64,000 nt of DNA from Chitinophagales bacterium. GTDB lineage: Bacteria > Bacteroidota > Bacteroidia > Chitinophagales > Saprospiraceae. The stretch is from contig JAAFJN010000003.1 of NCBI GenBank assembly GCA_013298845.1, forward strand, positions 54,989 through 118,988. Reading direction: 5' to 3'. Under the pieces are notes generated by a model. It did not search any database. It was not told the DNA's origin and worked only from the letters and a program-made list of their open reading frames with translations. The position numbers were made by a program, and so were the translations under genes. Shown one piece after another: positions 8,287-17,385 of the stretch (position 1 is the stretch's first letter; every line of letters begins with the position of its first letter).

Positions 8287-10865
8287 TAGAATTGCAAAAC
8301 ACCGGTCAAACGCACGCCGTATTTATTGGTCTGCGGGTGATCAAGGTACGTAAAGCGGCGGATCAACTCCACCCGCAACACTTTGAAAATGTTGGCGATA
8401 CCAATACCGGCTTCCACGTAGGGTTTGCTTTCCAGCGTGTACGTCAGGGGCGTGCCGTCGGCGTACGTTGGGAATTTGTACAGGCCCGAACCGTCGGTGG
8501 GTTGGTTTCGGTCGCTCACTTGCCCGTAAATGACCTTAATGGTGGCCAATTCGCGGAGTTTTAGTTTTTTGATTAATGGAATTTTATTGGTAAAAAATCC
8601 GTAAAACGACTGCTCCATGTTCAACGAAACGTAGCGGTCGCTCACAAATTCCATAAAGTTCATCATGTTGTACGTCATAAAACGATAGGCCAACGTTTGG
8701 TTCCCCCGGTGCACCGCCAACAACGGATAAGGGACTTTGCCAAAAATACCGCTGGCTTCGAGGTAACAATAGTTGTAGCCCAGCGGATAGGTATTGGTAA
8801 ACTTGTAGGCGCTGAGGAATACCTCGTGGAAATCGTATTGGCTGCCCGCCAAACCACTCACGCCCCGCGAATACCGGGCTACACCCACAAAATTAAACCG
8901 AATGCGCTGGCGCCAACCGTTTTTGGTTTGGTAAAACTCTTCACCGGGCGCGTAACGCACCTGGAAAAACGGTTTTGCCGTGGTAATGGGCGCGTCGAGG
9001 GGCTGAATATCGTCGGTAGGCACAAAACGAAGGCTGCCCTGCGGCGATATTTCCCGGTGTTCAAAACCCAACATAAACGAAAGGTTATTCTGGAATTCCT
9101 TTTCGTATTGCAGGTAAAGTCTTTTTTGGAAAAAGAAACGGTCGTTGGTGCCACGGGTAAACGACGTACCGAGGTTATTGGCCGCAAAAGCCCCAATGGG
9201 CACCACGCCGGGCACCATCATATCGTGCTGGTAATTCACCCGCAGCAAATTGTACGGGAAAGCGTTGTACGCGCGTTTCGACAACGAAATATTGGCACCC
9301 ACGCCAAATTTGAAACGGTCATCTTTAAAACCGTAGGCCCCAAAACCTTCCAATTGCACTCGTTTGCTAAAATCGGGGTTGGTACGGCCGCCAAAACGAA
9401 CGCGGTCGCCTTCCACCGAGTTAAACGAATAAAAGGAGTTTATCCGCCCAATTTCGATACCGCCGCCGGGTTTGTAGTGGCCCATGGCGAGGGTGAACAG
9501 GATTTTACTGGAATTGACAAACAGTTTGGTGCGTTGCAAACTGTCAATATTTTTATACGTGGCGGCTTCCACGGCGTTGAGGGCCGTGTGCCGCGATTCG
9601 AGCCAGTACGTGTCGTCTTTTTTGGCGGCACCGTCGAGTACAATTTTTTCGCCAAAGCCGTCGAATACTTTTTCGGGCAAAACTTCCCCAATTTTGGTGT
9701 TCCGGTGCGAAATATACCGTTGTCCAAATGTCCCGACGCTGCGTTTGGTTAAACCCAGGTCAAGGCTGAGGTTTTCTTCGGCTAATACCCATTTGCCGGT
9801 TCCCGGAATTTTTTCAAACTCCTGCGTCACCTCGACGTACCGCGCCCAGTTCAGGTTCACGGTGGGGCTGATGATAAAATTAATTTTGGTGACCGGGTAC
9901 GTGCTGTCGAGCGCCACAAACAATTCACCCTGCAACAACATATCGGTTTTGTTGCGCGGGAAAAACTGCAAACGCACCACTTTACTGCCGTTCACCACGC
10001 TCGTATCGGCGGGGTAATAGCGGTAGAACAACTCGGCGTTGTTGGCAATCGGGCTGATAAAGTGGTCGGTGAGCAGCACCACGAAATTGTCGTAAATATT
10101 AACGTCCTGGTAGAGGTAGCGCACGTAGCGGTCAATACCGTCTTGGTCCATGATCGGGAACAGCACCTGTTTGGTACCGCGCACCACGGTTCGGCGGCGT
10201 TTGGGGTCGGTTTGGCTGTAAAAATCCTGGATATTTTCCTGCATATAGGCGGGGATAATGCCTTCGCCCTTGAGTTTGGTGGTATCTACGTTATCGAGGG
10301 CAAATTTCCACTGCTTGAGCATTTTTCGGTTTTTGGTTTTTTCCGAAAGATTACTCACGCCCAACATGATTTTTTCGTACTGTTCTTCCTGGAACGTATT
10401 CATGTTTTCCACGCGGTTGCGGTCGCGGTTTTCCACCACCAGTTTAATTAATTCCACCGCCGGGTTATTTTTATTCCGGTACTTTTTGGGTTTAATAACG
10501 ACCTCTTTGAGTTGTTGGGTTTGGGCTTCGAGCATCACGTTAATTTTAATGCTCACCGAGTCAAATTTCACCGGAATCACCGCCGCGATATAACCCACGT
10601 AAGTGACTTTAATTTCGGGGACTTTGGTGGTCGTCCGCAAGGTGTAGAAGCCATCATCGTCGGTGCGGGTGCCAAAATTAGTGCCCGGTGCGCCCACGGT
10701 AGCGTAGGCGAGAGGTTCTTTGGTGGAAGCGTCCAGCACGCGCCCACTAATAAAGTAAGTGCGTTGGGCCATTGCCTGCGCGGCAATAACGGTGAACAAA
10801 AAAATAAAAATCCCCCGAAAAGTTTGGGAAGGTACAATCATATTATTTCTTTTAAAAAGCGACAT
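8286..10865 (-). CDS. DUF5686 outer-membrane protein with N-terminal carboxypeptidase-regulatory-like domain
   Basis: An 859-residue exported protein. A signal peptide (GIFIFLFTVIAAQAMAQ) is followed by a CarboxypepD_reg-like beta-sandwich (FISGRVLDASTKEPLAYATV, about 36-120), as in TonB-dependent receptors, and then the long DUF5686 region, with a C-terminal half rich in alternating aromatic strands ending in phenylalanine, typical of an outer-membrane barrel. No TonB plug is recognisable. The start could also be the ATG at 10841, which gives a shorter leader peptide. Function is unknown; similar proteins are common in Bacteroidota envelopes. The APH-fold kinase is coupled downstream. Confidence 0.8.
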   Translation of the reverse strand: MSLFKRNNMIVPSQTFRGIFIFLFTVIAAQAMAQRTYFISGRVLDASTKEPLAYATVGAPGTNFGTRTDDDGFYTLRTTTKVPEIKVTYVGYIAAVIPVKFDSVSIKINVMLEAQTQQLKEVVIKPKKYRNKNNPAVELIKLVVENRDRNRVENMNTFQEEQYEKIMLGVSNLSEKTKNRKMLKQWKFALDNVDTTKLKGEGIIPAYMQENIQDFYSQTDPKRRRTVVRGTKQVLFPIMDQDGIDRYVRYLYQDVNIYDNFVVLLTDHFISPIANNAELFYRYYPADTSVVNGSKVVRLQFFPRNKTDMLLQGELFVALDSTYPVTKINFIISPTVNLNWARYVEVTQEFEKIPGTGKWVLAEENLSLDLGLTKRSVGTFGQRYISHRNTKIGEVLPEKVFDGFGEKIVLDGAAKKDDTYWLESRHTALNAVEAATYKNIDSLQRTKLFVNSSKILFTLAMGHYKPGGGIEIGRINSFYSFNSVEGDRVRFGGRTNPDFSKRVQLEGFGAYGFKDDRFKFGVGANISLSKRAYNAFPYNLLRVNYQHDMMVPGVVPIGAFAANNLGTSFTRGTNDRFFFQKRLYLQYEKEFQNNLSFMLGFEHREISPQGSLRFVPTDDIQPLDAPITTAKPFFQVRYAPGEEFYQTKNGWRQRIRFNFVGVARYSRGVSGLAGSQYDFHEVFLSAYKFTNTYPLGYNYCYLEASGIFGKVPYPLLAVHRGNQTLAYRFMTYNMMNFMEFVSDRYVSLNMEQSFYGFFTNKIPLIKKLKLRELATIKVIYGQVSDRNQPTDGSGLYKFPTYADGTPLTYTLESKPYVEAGIGIANIFKVLRVELIRRFTYLDHPQTNKYGVRLTGVLQF

Positions 10866-11047
10866 ATTTTATTTTTATCGCTACTAAGGTGAATTTCAGC
10901 GGCTTTTTTAAGACGCAAAAATCGGTAAAAAGTTGTATAGAAGACGCAGAAACAAGACGAATGGTTGGAAGTTTTCAACGAATGGGAGAAATTCTATTTT
11001 GAATTGTAGAAAAAAAGCCGTGGGCAGCAGAATTATTGTTGGGAGAG

Positions 11048-11442
11048 AGTGAATAGTGAAAAGTGAAAAACGAATAGTGAAAAGTGAAAAACGAATAGTG
11101 AAAAGTGAAAAACGAATAGTGAAAAGTGAAAAACGAATAGTGAAAAGTGAAAAACGAATAGTGAAAAGTGAAAAACGAATAGTGAATAGTGAAAAGTGAA
11201 TAGTGAATAGTGAAAAACGAATAGTGAATAGTGAAAAACGAATAGTGAAAAGTGAAAAACGAAAATATTGAAAGCAAATACAATGCGCGTAGTAGTTCCT
11301 ACGGTATGTTATTTTACCAATAAAAGCACACTCTACGACGAGCAAAACTCTTCACTCTTCACTATTCGTTTTTCACTCTTCACTCTTCACTCTTCACTAT
11401 TCATTTTTCACTCTTCACTCTTCACTCTTCACTTATCTCTTA
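11048..11442. repeat. Inverted pair of heptamer arrays (AGTGAAA / TTCACTC), locus I
   Basis: The left arm (about 11048-11265) is built from 7-mers such as AGTGAAA and AACGAAT, partly as a 21-bp super-repeat. After a core of about 80 bases the right arm (about 11348-11442) carries the complementary TTCACTC 7-mers and runs into the 3' end of the TPR membrane gene, whose last codons (RDKR-stop) lie in it. Apparent ORFs here (SLFTIRF repeats) are artefacts of the period. Confidence 0.85.
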
Positions 11443-13112
11443 TCTCTCAACGCCGTGGCCCGTTGGTTATCTTCGGCGGCGCGGGCGGTATCGCCCATTA
11501 GTTCGAATACTTTGGCGCGTTTTTGGTACAAATCGGGTACGCCGGGTTTGAGATTGATGGTTTTGGTAAAGGCCTCCAGCGCTTGCGGGAGTTTATTTTG
11601 GCGGAAATAAATTTCGGCCAGGTTATTCCACGACACCGCGTCTTCGGGGTCGTAAGTGATGTATTTTTCAATGTCTTTTAACGCCAAATCAATTTGTCCG
11701 GCCTGAGCGTACAAACTACCGCGAAACTTGTAGGCATCGCGCATTTCCGGGTCGAGTTCCAAGGCTTTGGTAAAATCCTGAATCGCCAACTGTGGTTTGT
11801 TCAAGTCGCCGTATTCCACGCCGCGCCCAAAATACATCATGCCTTTGTGGTAATAACCGTTGTTGATGGCGTTGGACACCACCGTAATGGTATCTTTCCA
11901 CGTGCCTACCTGCCGGAAACCAAGGATGGCGATGCCAATGGTCCACGCGACCACCACGTTGCGGATGAGTCCGGCGCGGGCCGGTTGGCGGTCGCTCCAA
12001 TACGCCAATACCGAACCAATGGCCAAAAATGCCCCGACGCAGGCGAGGTAATTATAGTGGTCGGCGCACAACTCGAAAGTACCGAGGGTAACAAATGGCA
12101 GGGTGAAAAAGATATTGGCCATAAAAAACGCTAAACCAATGTACAAACCGGGAATGGTTTTGCGGTAGTGCCAGGCCGCGTAGGCCAACGCCGCCAGAAT
12201 GACGGGCGAAATCCAGTATTGCCAGGGCAGGGCACCGTTCACGCGGTCGAAAGAGTAATAAATATTGAGTTTGAGCGGCACCAAAATTTTGCTGAGGTAA
12301 AACACTGGGGCGTAACACACCAGTAATAAACGTTCTAACCCCGAAAAACCGTTGGCATCGGTGCCGACGGTGGTACCAGCCGCGTTACGGCTGTAAATGG
12401 TGAGCAAACCAAAACCCAACGCAATGAGGAAAAAAGGCGCGTAACCGGCGATGCGTTTTTTTAAATCGAGGCGCGACGGCAACCACCAATCGGCAATGAC
12501 CATTAACAAAGGCAACACCACCGCCGCACTTTTGGCCAGGTTACCCAATAACATCATCAAAATGGCCAGTCCGTAGTATTTCCATTGGGTGGGCGCGTCG
12601 TCTTCCGATTGGTAGCGGAGGTAATAATCGAGGCCCAACAAACAAAACAACACGTAAAAAGGGGTACTAAAACCCGCTACCCAAGCCACGGCTTCGGCCT
12701 GAATGGGGTGAATGGCAAACAACAGCGCAATAGGGAAACGCAGCGATTCGCGCACGTTGAGGCGCACCAGCAAACGCACGAGCAACCAGGTATTGAGCAA
12801 ATGCACCACAAAACCCAGCAGGTGATACCCCCATTCGGCGTTTTTGGGCAATAAATTATACGGAATGGCGTACGCGGCCCACGTGAGCGGCGCGTACATA
12901 CCGAGGTTAAAATTGTTAAAAGGCGAAAATTCTGTCACCGCTTTGTTCTCAACGGTAGCCTGGTGGTCGTCGAGGCCCAACAAGGGGTAATTGAGGGAGA
13001 TGAGGTACATCAGACCAGCGGCCAGCACGGGCACCCAGGTTTTCCAGGCACCGGAGGCGGCGTCCGTTTCGACGGTGGGGGCGGGTGTTTTGGGCGTAGA
13101 TTTTTTTGCCAT
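11433..13112 (-). CDS. TMTC-like polytopic membrane protein with C-terminal TPRs
   Basis: A 559-residue protein with about ten transmembrane helices followed by three to four TPRs (about 415-550, for example AIQDFTKALELDPEMRDAYK). The N-terminal luminal loop GLDDHQATVEN and the segment HPIQAEAVAWVAGFSTPFYV match the TMTC/GT-C glycosyltransferase group, whose acidic DD motif binds the lipid-phosphate sugar donor. A role in protein or lipid glycosylation is likely, with polyprenyl-phosphate sugar as donor; this is family inference. The last codons overlap the heptamer array to the left. A TTCCTTTG box (one mismatch to TAnnTTTG) lies about 20 bases upstream. Confidence 0.75.
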   Translation of the reverse strand: MAKKSTPKTPAPTVETDAASGAWKTWVPVLAAGLMYLISLNYPLLGLDDHQATVENKAVTEFSPFNNFNLGMYAPLTWAAYAIPYNLLPKNAEWGYHLLGFVVHLLNTWLLVRLLVRLNVRESLRFPIALLFAIHPIQAEAVAWVAGFSTPFYVLFCLLGLDYYLRYQSEDDAPTQWKYYGLAILMMLLGNLAKSAAVVLPLLMVIADWWLPSRLDLKKRIAGYAPFFLIALGFGLLTIYSRNAAGTTVGTDANGFSGLERLLLVCYAPVFYLSKILVPLKLNIYYSFDRVNGALPWQYWISPVILAALAYAAWHYRKTIPGLYIGLAFFMANIFFTLPFVTLGTFELCADHYNYLACVGAFLAIGSVLAYWSDRQPARAGLIRNVVVAWTIGIAILGFRQVGTWKDTITVVSNAINNGYYHKGMMYFGRGVEYGDLNKPQLAIQDFTKALELDPEMRDAYKFRGSLYAQAGQIDLALKDIEKYITYDPEDAVSWNNLAEIYFRQNKLPQALEAFTKTINLKPGVPDLYQKRAKVFELMGDTARAAEDNQRATALRDKR

Positions 13113-13338
13113 GCGCTAAATTGCTTTTTTCAAAGCACAAAGGAATGGTTTTTAAACAAATAAATACCGTATCGTCGCTTCATTTTGTATTCACCGGACA
13201 ATTTTTCCCGGTAAAGTGGTCGCGTTTACCCGTTCCGAAACTCCGACGGCGAAGATTTGATGACACAAAGGTGGGGGTAGCACGAGGGTGGCGGTTAACC
13301 AAATTTGCCCGGTTGTTTATCAATTTTGCCCGAAGGAA

Positions 13339-13527
13339 TCATTTAGTTAACTGGGATAAGAGTTGTTCAATAGGCTCTTGTATGTTCATTTCATGAATAA
13401 GGCGCATTATTTTGGCCTTATCATGTCCCACTTGGCCTTTACGTTGACGAATAGCATCTGCGTCAAATTTTGAATGAGAATAAGTGATGAATAAACGTAA
13501 AAAATTAACCGCTCCTATTTTTGCCAA
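13339..13527 (-). CDS. Small hypothetical protein
   Basis: An open frame of 62 codons starting 22 bases after the stop of the GT39 gene, on the same strand. The product is basic, has no signal peptide or membrane segment, and ends PIEQLLSQLTK. I do not recognise it. It may be a real short operon member or chance. Confidence 0.3.
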   Translation of the reverse strand: MAKIGAVNFLRLFITYSHSKFDADAIRQRKGQVGHDKAKIMRLIHEMNIQEPIEQLLSQLTK

Positions 13528-13549
13528 AAAAGGTCAGATTTGGCCCGGA

Positions 13550-15196
13550 TTACCGTAATTCCACCACTTCCGCATCAATGAGGGTGCTGTCCCGCGTGGC
13601 CGGGTTCAAAAAATCCAATTTTAGCAGGGCCGGTTGATAGTGTTTCAGGCGCAAAACGGGGTTGTAGGCCACACCCGCCGCGTCCAATTGCTCTTTACCG
13701 CCTTCGCGGACGTAAATCCAGAGTTTTCCTTGTTGTTTACGGTAGTCGAGGGCCTTTTCGGCGCTGTCGAAATAGGGAACAATCTGCCCGGCGTAAAAAT
13801 CCAAAGCGTGCCCGCTTCGCCCCATGCAGGCCACTTGACCGGGTGGAATGCCGTGTTCGCGCAACCATTGGCCCGCCGTGCTGCTGCTTTGATAAGGCAT
13901 TAACGCCGGGTAAAAATGAAAATTCAGGGTAAAACCCACGAGAATACCCGTGCTTAAATTGCCCCAAAAACGCCGCCCCTGCACGCGATTGGGCCACGTG
14001 AAATACAACCCAAACCCCGCTAATACCACAAACGGCCCCCAAATGGCCAATGACACGGTAGCAAATACGTACGCGGGCAACAAGGCCGCTACCGCAATGG
14101 TCAGCGCCGTGAATCCAAAATTAATCACCGCCAGGGCTTTTACCGACTGCAACCGCTCCCAATACGCCGCCGCCAGCACCGAGGCCCAGGGCAATAACAC
14201 AAAAATATAGTGGGGCAACTTGTACCGCGACTGCGATAAAGCAATAAAAATCAGGATAAAGGCCCCCAATGAATAGTATTCCTGCCCCGGCGACCATAAA
14301 TTGCGAAAACGACGCACCAAACTACCCGCCAGCCACAGTACCCAGGGTAAAAATGCCCAGGCCATGACGTGCAAAAAATAAAATCCGGACGTGTCGTTTT
14401 GCCACACGTTTTCGCCGGTAATGCGCCCAAAACTTTGTTCCCAAAAGAAAAAATACAATCCTGAAACGCCGGTCCGACCGTTGATTATTTTTTCGGGGTG
14501 CAGGTCGAATTGGTGGTACAGCCCGTACGACATCGGGAGGAGCAGGATGGCGATGACGGGCAGGGCCAGCAGCCATTCCCAGCGGAATATGCCGCGCCAA
14601 TTGCCCCGCATCAACAAATGAGCACCTACCGCGACGGCGGGCAAAATAAGCCCCAGCGGACCTTTGGCCAACATGGCTAAACCGATGAAAAAACCAGCCG
14701 CTAGTACGTGTATTTTCCGGTTGTTTTGCCCAAAAGCCGAGAGTTGCCACACCGCCGCCGCCGTAGTACCCATGAGCAGGGTATCGGTACGGACATCGTT
14801 GCAGAGGAGTAAAAAACCAACGGAAGAGGCCAACATAAACGCGGCCCGACGGGCAATTTCGCGGCTATACCACCGAAAACAAAACCCAAATACGGCCCAT
14901 ATACCCAACAATGCACCCAGCACCGACGGCAATTTGTAAGCCCAGGTTTCCTGGCCAAACAACCAAAACGAAATGGCCGATAACCAAAACAGCAAGGGCG
15001 GTTTATCGAGATAATCGTGGTGGCGGTGTTGTACTTCTAACCAATTGCCGTTTTGCAACATTTCCATCGAAATGGAGGCGTACTGCGAGGCATCTACGTC
15101 CATAACGGGAATAAACAGCCCCCGCAGCAACACAATGCCCAGTGCTACAGCCCAAAAATACCAGTACCGCTGCGGATCAGAATGGAATATCCTCAT
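13550..15196 (-). CDS. ArnT/PMT-type GT39 glycosyltransferase
   Basis: A 548-residue inner-membrane protein with about 11 transmembrane helices. The N-terminal loop (IPVMDVDASQYASISMEM, with an acidic pair near residue 33-35) and LDKPPLLFWLSAISFWLFG (about 63-81) are diagnostic of the GT39/ArnT family, which transfers a sugar from polyprenyl phosphate to lipid A, protein or another acceptor outside the membrane. The C-terminal 100 residues form a soluble domain. The start overlaps the end of dnaB by 20 bases, so it is probably cotranscribed with it. The acceptor cannot be told from sequence. Confidence 0.85.
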   Translation of the reverse strand: MRIFHSDPQRYWYFWAVALGIVLLRGLFIPVMDVDASQYASISMEMLQNGNWLEVQHRHHDYLDKPPLLFWLSAISFWLFGQETWAYKLPSVLGALLGIWAVFGFCFRWYSREIARRAAFMLASSVGFLLLCNDVRTDTLLMGTTAAAVWQLSAFGQNNRKIHVLAAGFFIGLAMLAKGPLGLILPAVAVGAHLLMRGNWRGIFRWEWLLALPVIAILLLPMSYGLYHQFDLHPEKIINGRTGVSGLYFFFWEQSFGRITGENVWQNDTSGFYFLHVMAWAFLPWVLWLAGSLVRRFRNLWSPGQEYYSLGAFILIFIALSQSRYKLPHYIFVLLPWASVLAAAYWERLQSVKALAVINFGFTALTIAVAALLPAYVFATVSLAIWGPFVVLAGFGLYFTWPNRVQGRRFWGNLSTGILVGFTLNFHFYPALMPYQSSSTAGQWLREHGIPPGQVACMGRSGHALDFYAGQIVPYFDSAEKALDYRKQQGKLWIYVREGGKEQLDAAGVAYNPVLRLKHYQPALLKLDFLNPATRDSTLIDAEVVELR

Positions 15197-16709
15197 CGTT
15201 CATCCGGGATGGAATAACCGTGGATTGGGTGTAGGGGCCAGCCATAGACACATCTAAGCCGGAGAAAGACGGATCGTCGAGGTTGGTAAATTTCGCAAAC
15301 GTATCGAGGAATTTAATTTTAATGGTATCCAATGCGCCGTGACGGTGTTTGGCAACGATAAATTCGGCGATATTTTTGAGGCTTTGGCCTTCTTCATCTT
15401 CCAAAATACCGTAGTACTCGGGGCGGTAAATAAAGGATACAATGTCGGCATCCTGCTCAATCGCTCCCGATTCGCGCAAGTCACTGAGTTGCGGGCGTTT
15501 GTTGCCGCCACGGGTCTCCACGGCGCGGCTCAACTGCGACAGGGCAATCACCGGCACGCTGAGTTCTTTGGCCATGTTTTTCAGGGCGCGCGAAATACCC
15601 GAAATTTCTTGTTCGCGGTTAGTGTTTTTGCCTTCCGACGAACCGGTCATCAATTGTAAGTAGTCAATAATGACCAATTGAATATCGTGTTGCATTTTTA
15701 AACGGCGGCACTTGGCGCGCAATTCAAAAATATTAATACCGGGCGTATCGTCAATAAAAACGGGGACTTTAGAGAGGGTGTCCACGGTTTTTTGCAGTTG
15801 TTGCCACTCGTAATCTTCGAGTTTGCCATTTCTCATTTTTTGACCCTGAATTTCGGCCTCCATCGAGATCAAACGGGACACCAACTGGGTGCTTGCCATC
15901 TCCAACGAGAACAGGGCCACGGGTTTGCCAAAGTCTTTGGCGGCGTTGAGCGTCATGGCCAATACCATACTCGTTTTACCCATACCGGGGCGCGCGGCGA
16001 GGATAATCAAATCCGAGGGTTGCCACCCGGAGGTGAGGCGGTCCAGATCGGTGAATCCGGTGGGTACGCCGGTGAGGCCATCGGCTTTGCCCGACATTTC
16101 CTCAATTTGTTTGAGCACCTTACTGGCCAGCGTGTCCATGGATTCGTAACTGCGGCTCAGGTTGCTTTGGGTAATCCCGAACAGCCCTTTTTCGGCGTCG
16201 TCGAGCAGGTCAAATACGTCGGTAGTGTCCTCGTAGGCATCTTTGATAATGCCGGTGCTGACCCGAATCAATTCGCGTTGGATGTGTTTTTGGGCAATAA
16301 TCCGCGCGTGGTATTCAATGTTCGCCGCCGAGGCCACGCGGTTGGTTAATTCCACCAAATAATAAGGCCCGCCGATGCTTTCCAACACGCCCGATTTGCG
16401 CAACTCTTCGGTCACGGTGAGCAAATCAACGGGATTGGAGCGTTCGAACAGTTTGATAACGGCGCGGTAAATGTGTTGGTGCGCTTCCAGATAAAAACTA
16501 TCGGGGCGCAAAATATCCATTACCACGGGCAGTGCTTCGCGGTCGAGCATGAGTGCACCCAAAACGGCTTCTTCTAAGGGAAGCGCCTGCGGCTGCACTT
16601 TTCCGAAAACATAATTGGACAACCCTTCGGCGTTTTGCCGGGTCGAGTTTTGGCGCGATTTTCGGGTCGCGTTGTTTTGTTGGTCGCCTCTTGGAACTTC
16701 TTCAGTCAT
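15177..16709 (-). CDS. dnaB: Replicative DNA helicase DnaB
   Basis: A 510-residue hexameric helicase that unwinds DNA ahead of the replisome. The DnaB N-terminal domain begins at about residue 38 (LPLEEAVLGALMLDREAL). The RecA-like motor follows, with Walker A ARPGMGKTS (about 240), Walker B QLVIIDYLQLM (about 345), and GNKRPQLSDLRESGAIEQDAD. No intein is present. The N-terminal tail of about 35 polar residues is unremarkable. The ATG lies 4 bases after a TATGTTTG box, so the message may be almost leaderless. The candidate origin region lies directly upstream. Confidence 0.96.
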   Translation of the reverse strand: MTEEVPRGDQQNNATRKSRQNSTRQNAEGLSNYVFGKVQPQALPLEEAVLGALMLDREALPVVMDILRPDSFYLEAHQHIYRAVIKLFERSNPVDLLTVTEELRKSGVLESIGGPYYLVELTNRVASAANIEYHARIIAQKHIQRELIRVSTGIIKDAYEDTTDVFDLLDDAEKGLFGITQSNLSRSYESMDTLASKVLKQIEEMSGKADGLTGVPTGFTDLDRLTSGWQPSDLIILAARPGMGKTSMVLAMTLNAAKDFGKPVALFSLEMASTQLVSRLISMEAEIQGQKMRNGKLEDYEWQQLQKTVDTLSKVPVFIDDTPGINIFELRAKCRRLKMQHDIQLVIIDYLQLMTGSSEGKNTNREQEISGISRALKNMAKELSVPVIALSQLSRAVETRGGNKRPQLSDLRESGAIEQDADIVSFIYRPEYYGILEDEEGQSLKNIAEFIVAKHRHGALDTIKIKFLDTFAKFTNLDDPSFSGLDVSMAGPYTQSTVIPSRMNDEDIPF

Positions 16710-16713
16710 TTCG

Positions 16714-16721
16714 CAAACATA
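16714..16721 (-). promoter_or_regulatory. -7 box of dnaB (TATGTTTG), 4 bases from the ATG
   Basis: Exact match to TAnnTTTG on the minus strand. A TTTT at the usual -33 spacing is a weak partner. The expected transcription start is at or next to the start codon. Confidence 0.4.
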
Positions 16722-16773
16722 CTATAATTACGGGAGAAAAAATGATTCAAAACAATCCGTATTAGCCCACCCC

Positions 16774-17020
16774 TGTGGATAACGCTGTTGGCAATGTTGA
16801 TAACTATCGAAATAAACGCTGTTATTCACATCGTTTTTGCGTTTTCCACAGGGGTTGTCCACATTGCCCTTTTAATGTTAAGCCTGTATTAAGTCGTGAA
16901 AGTTAATCAGTTACCGTGGAACATGAGAGAATTCGCCGCTGGTAACCATCCTTTCTGATCAATGTGGAGAAGTTTTTTTAAAAAAAATTTGGCCAACAAA
17001 GATACGATTTTTTGTTTTAA
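16774..17020. other. Candidate replication origin: DnaA-box cluster plus AT-rich stretch
   Basis: Within 90 bases there are TGTGGATAA (16774-16782, an inverted TTATCCACA), TTATTCACA (16822-16830), TTTTCCACA (16842-16850) and TTGTCCACA (16855-16863). Three match the TTWTNCACA DnaA-box consensus and the fourth has one mismatch. An AT-rich tract follows at about 16968-17020 that could act as an unwinding element. The region is noncoding and lies upstream of dnaB. Proof would need GC-skew or marker-frequency data, so this stays a candidate. Confidence 0.45.
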
Positions 17021-17081
17021 AAATGTCGGAGCGCCCCTCGTGGGGGCAGTTCGGATGATGTTGTCTTGTGAGCAGATGCTT

Positions 17082-17379
17082 GAACAGCGAAGTGAACATC
17101 GAACAGCGAATTTTGAACAGCGAACACCGAACCGTCGAATTTTGAACACCGAACATCGAACACCGAACACCGAACACCGAATTTTGAACAGCGAACAGCG
17201 AACACCGAAGTATCTGCTTATGAAACAGGCTCACTATATTCAATGAGCATTACCAAAAGCCCTGTATAATTTAGGCAATCGCCACTTAAACGCGGGATAA
17301 TGCTCTACGGCGTATTTCAACCTTATTCAGTTCAACATTACTTCGGTGTTCGGCGTTCGATGTTCGGTGTTCGATGTTC
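17082..17379. repeat. Inverted pair of heptamer arrays (CGAACAC / GTGTTCG), locus II
   Basis: The left arm, about 17082-17210, is built of 7-mers CGAACA(C/T/G) with some GAATTTT units. The right arm at 17341-17379 carries the complementary GTGTTCG units and stops 7 bases before the TolB-like gene's stop codon. Both arms have the same inner edge, ACACCGAAGTA and its complement. The stretch 17263-17379 is a second copy of 22941-23060. Confidence 0.85.
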
Positions 17380-17385
17380 CCAACG

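Noticed and set aside
10908-11345. Protein-coding ORFs with SLFTIRF repeats
   Set aside because: Direct translation of the heptamer array, with no start context or domain.
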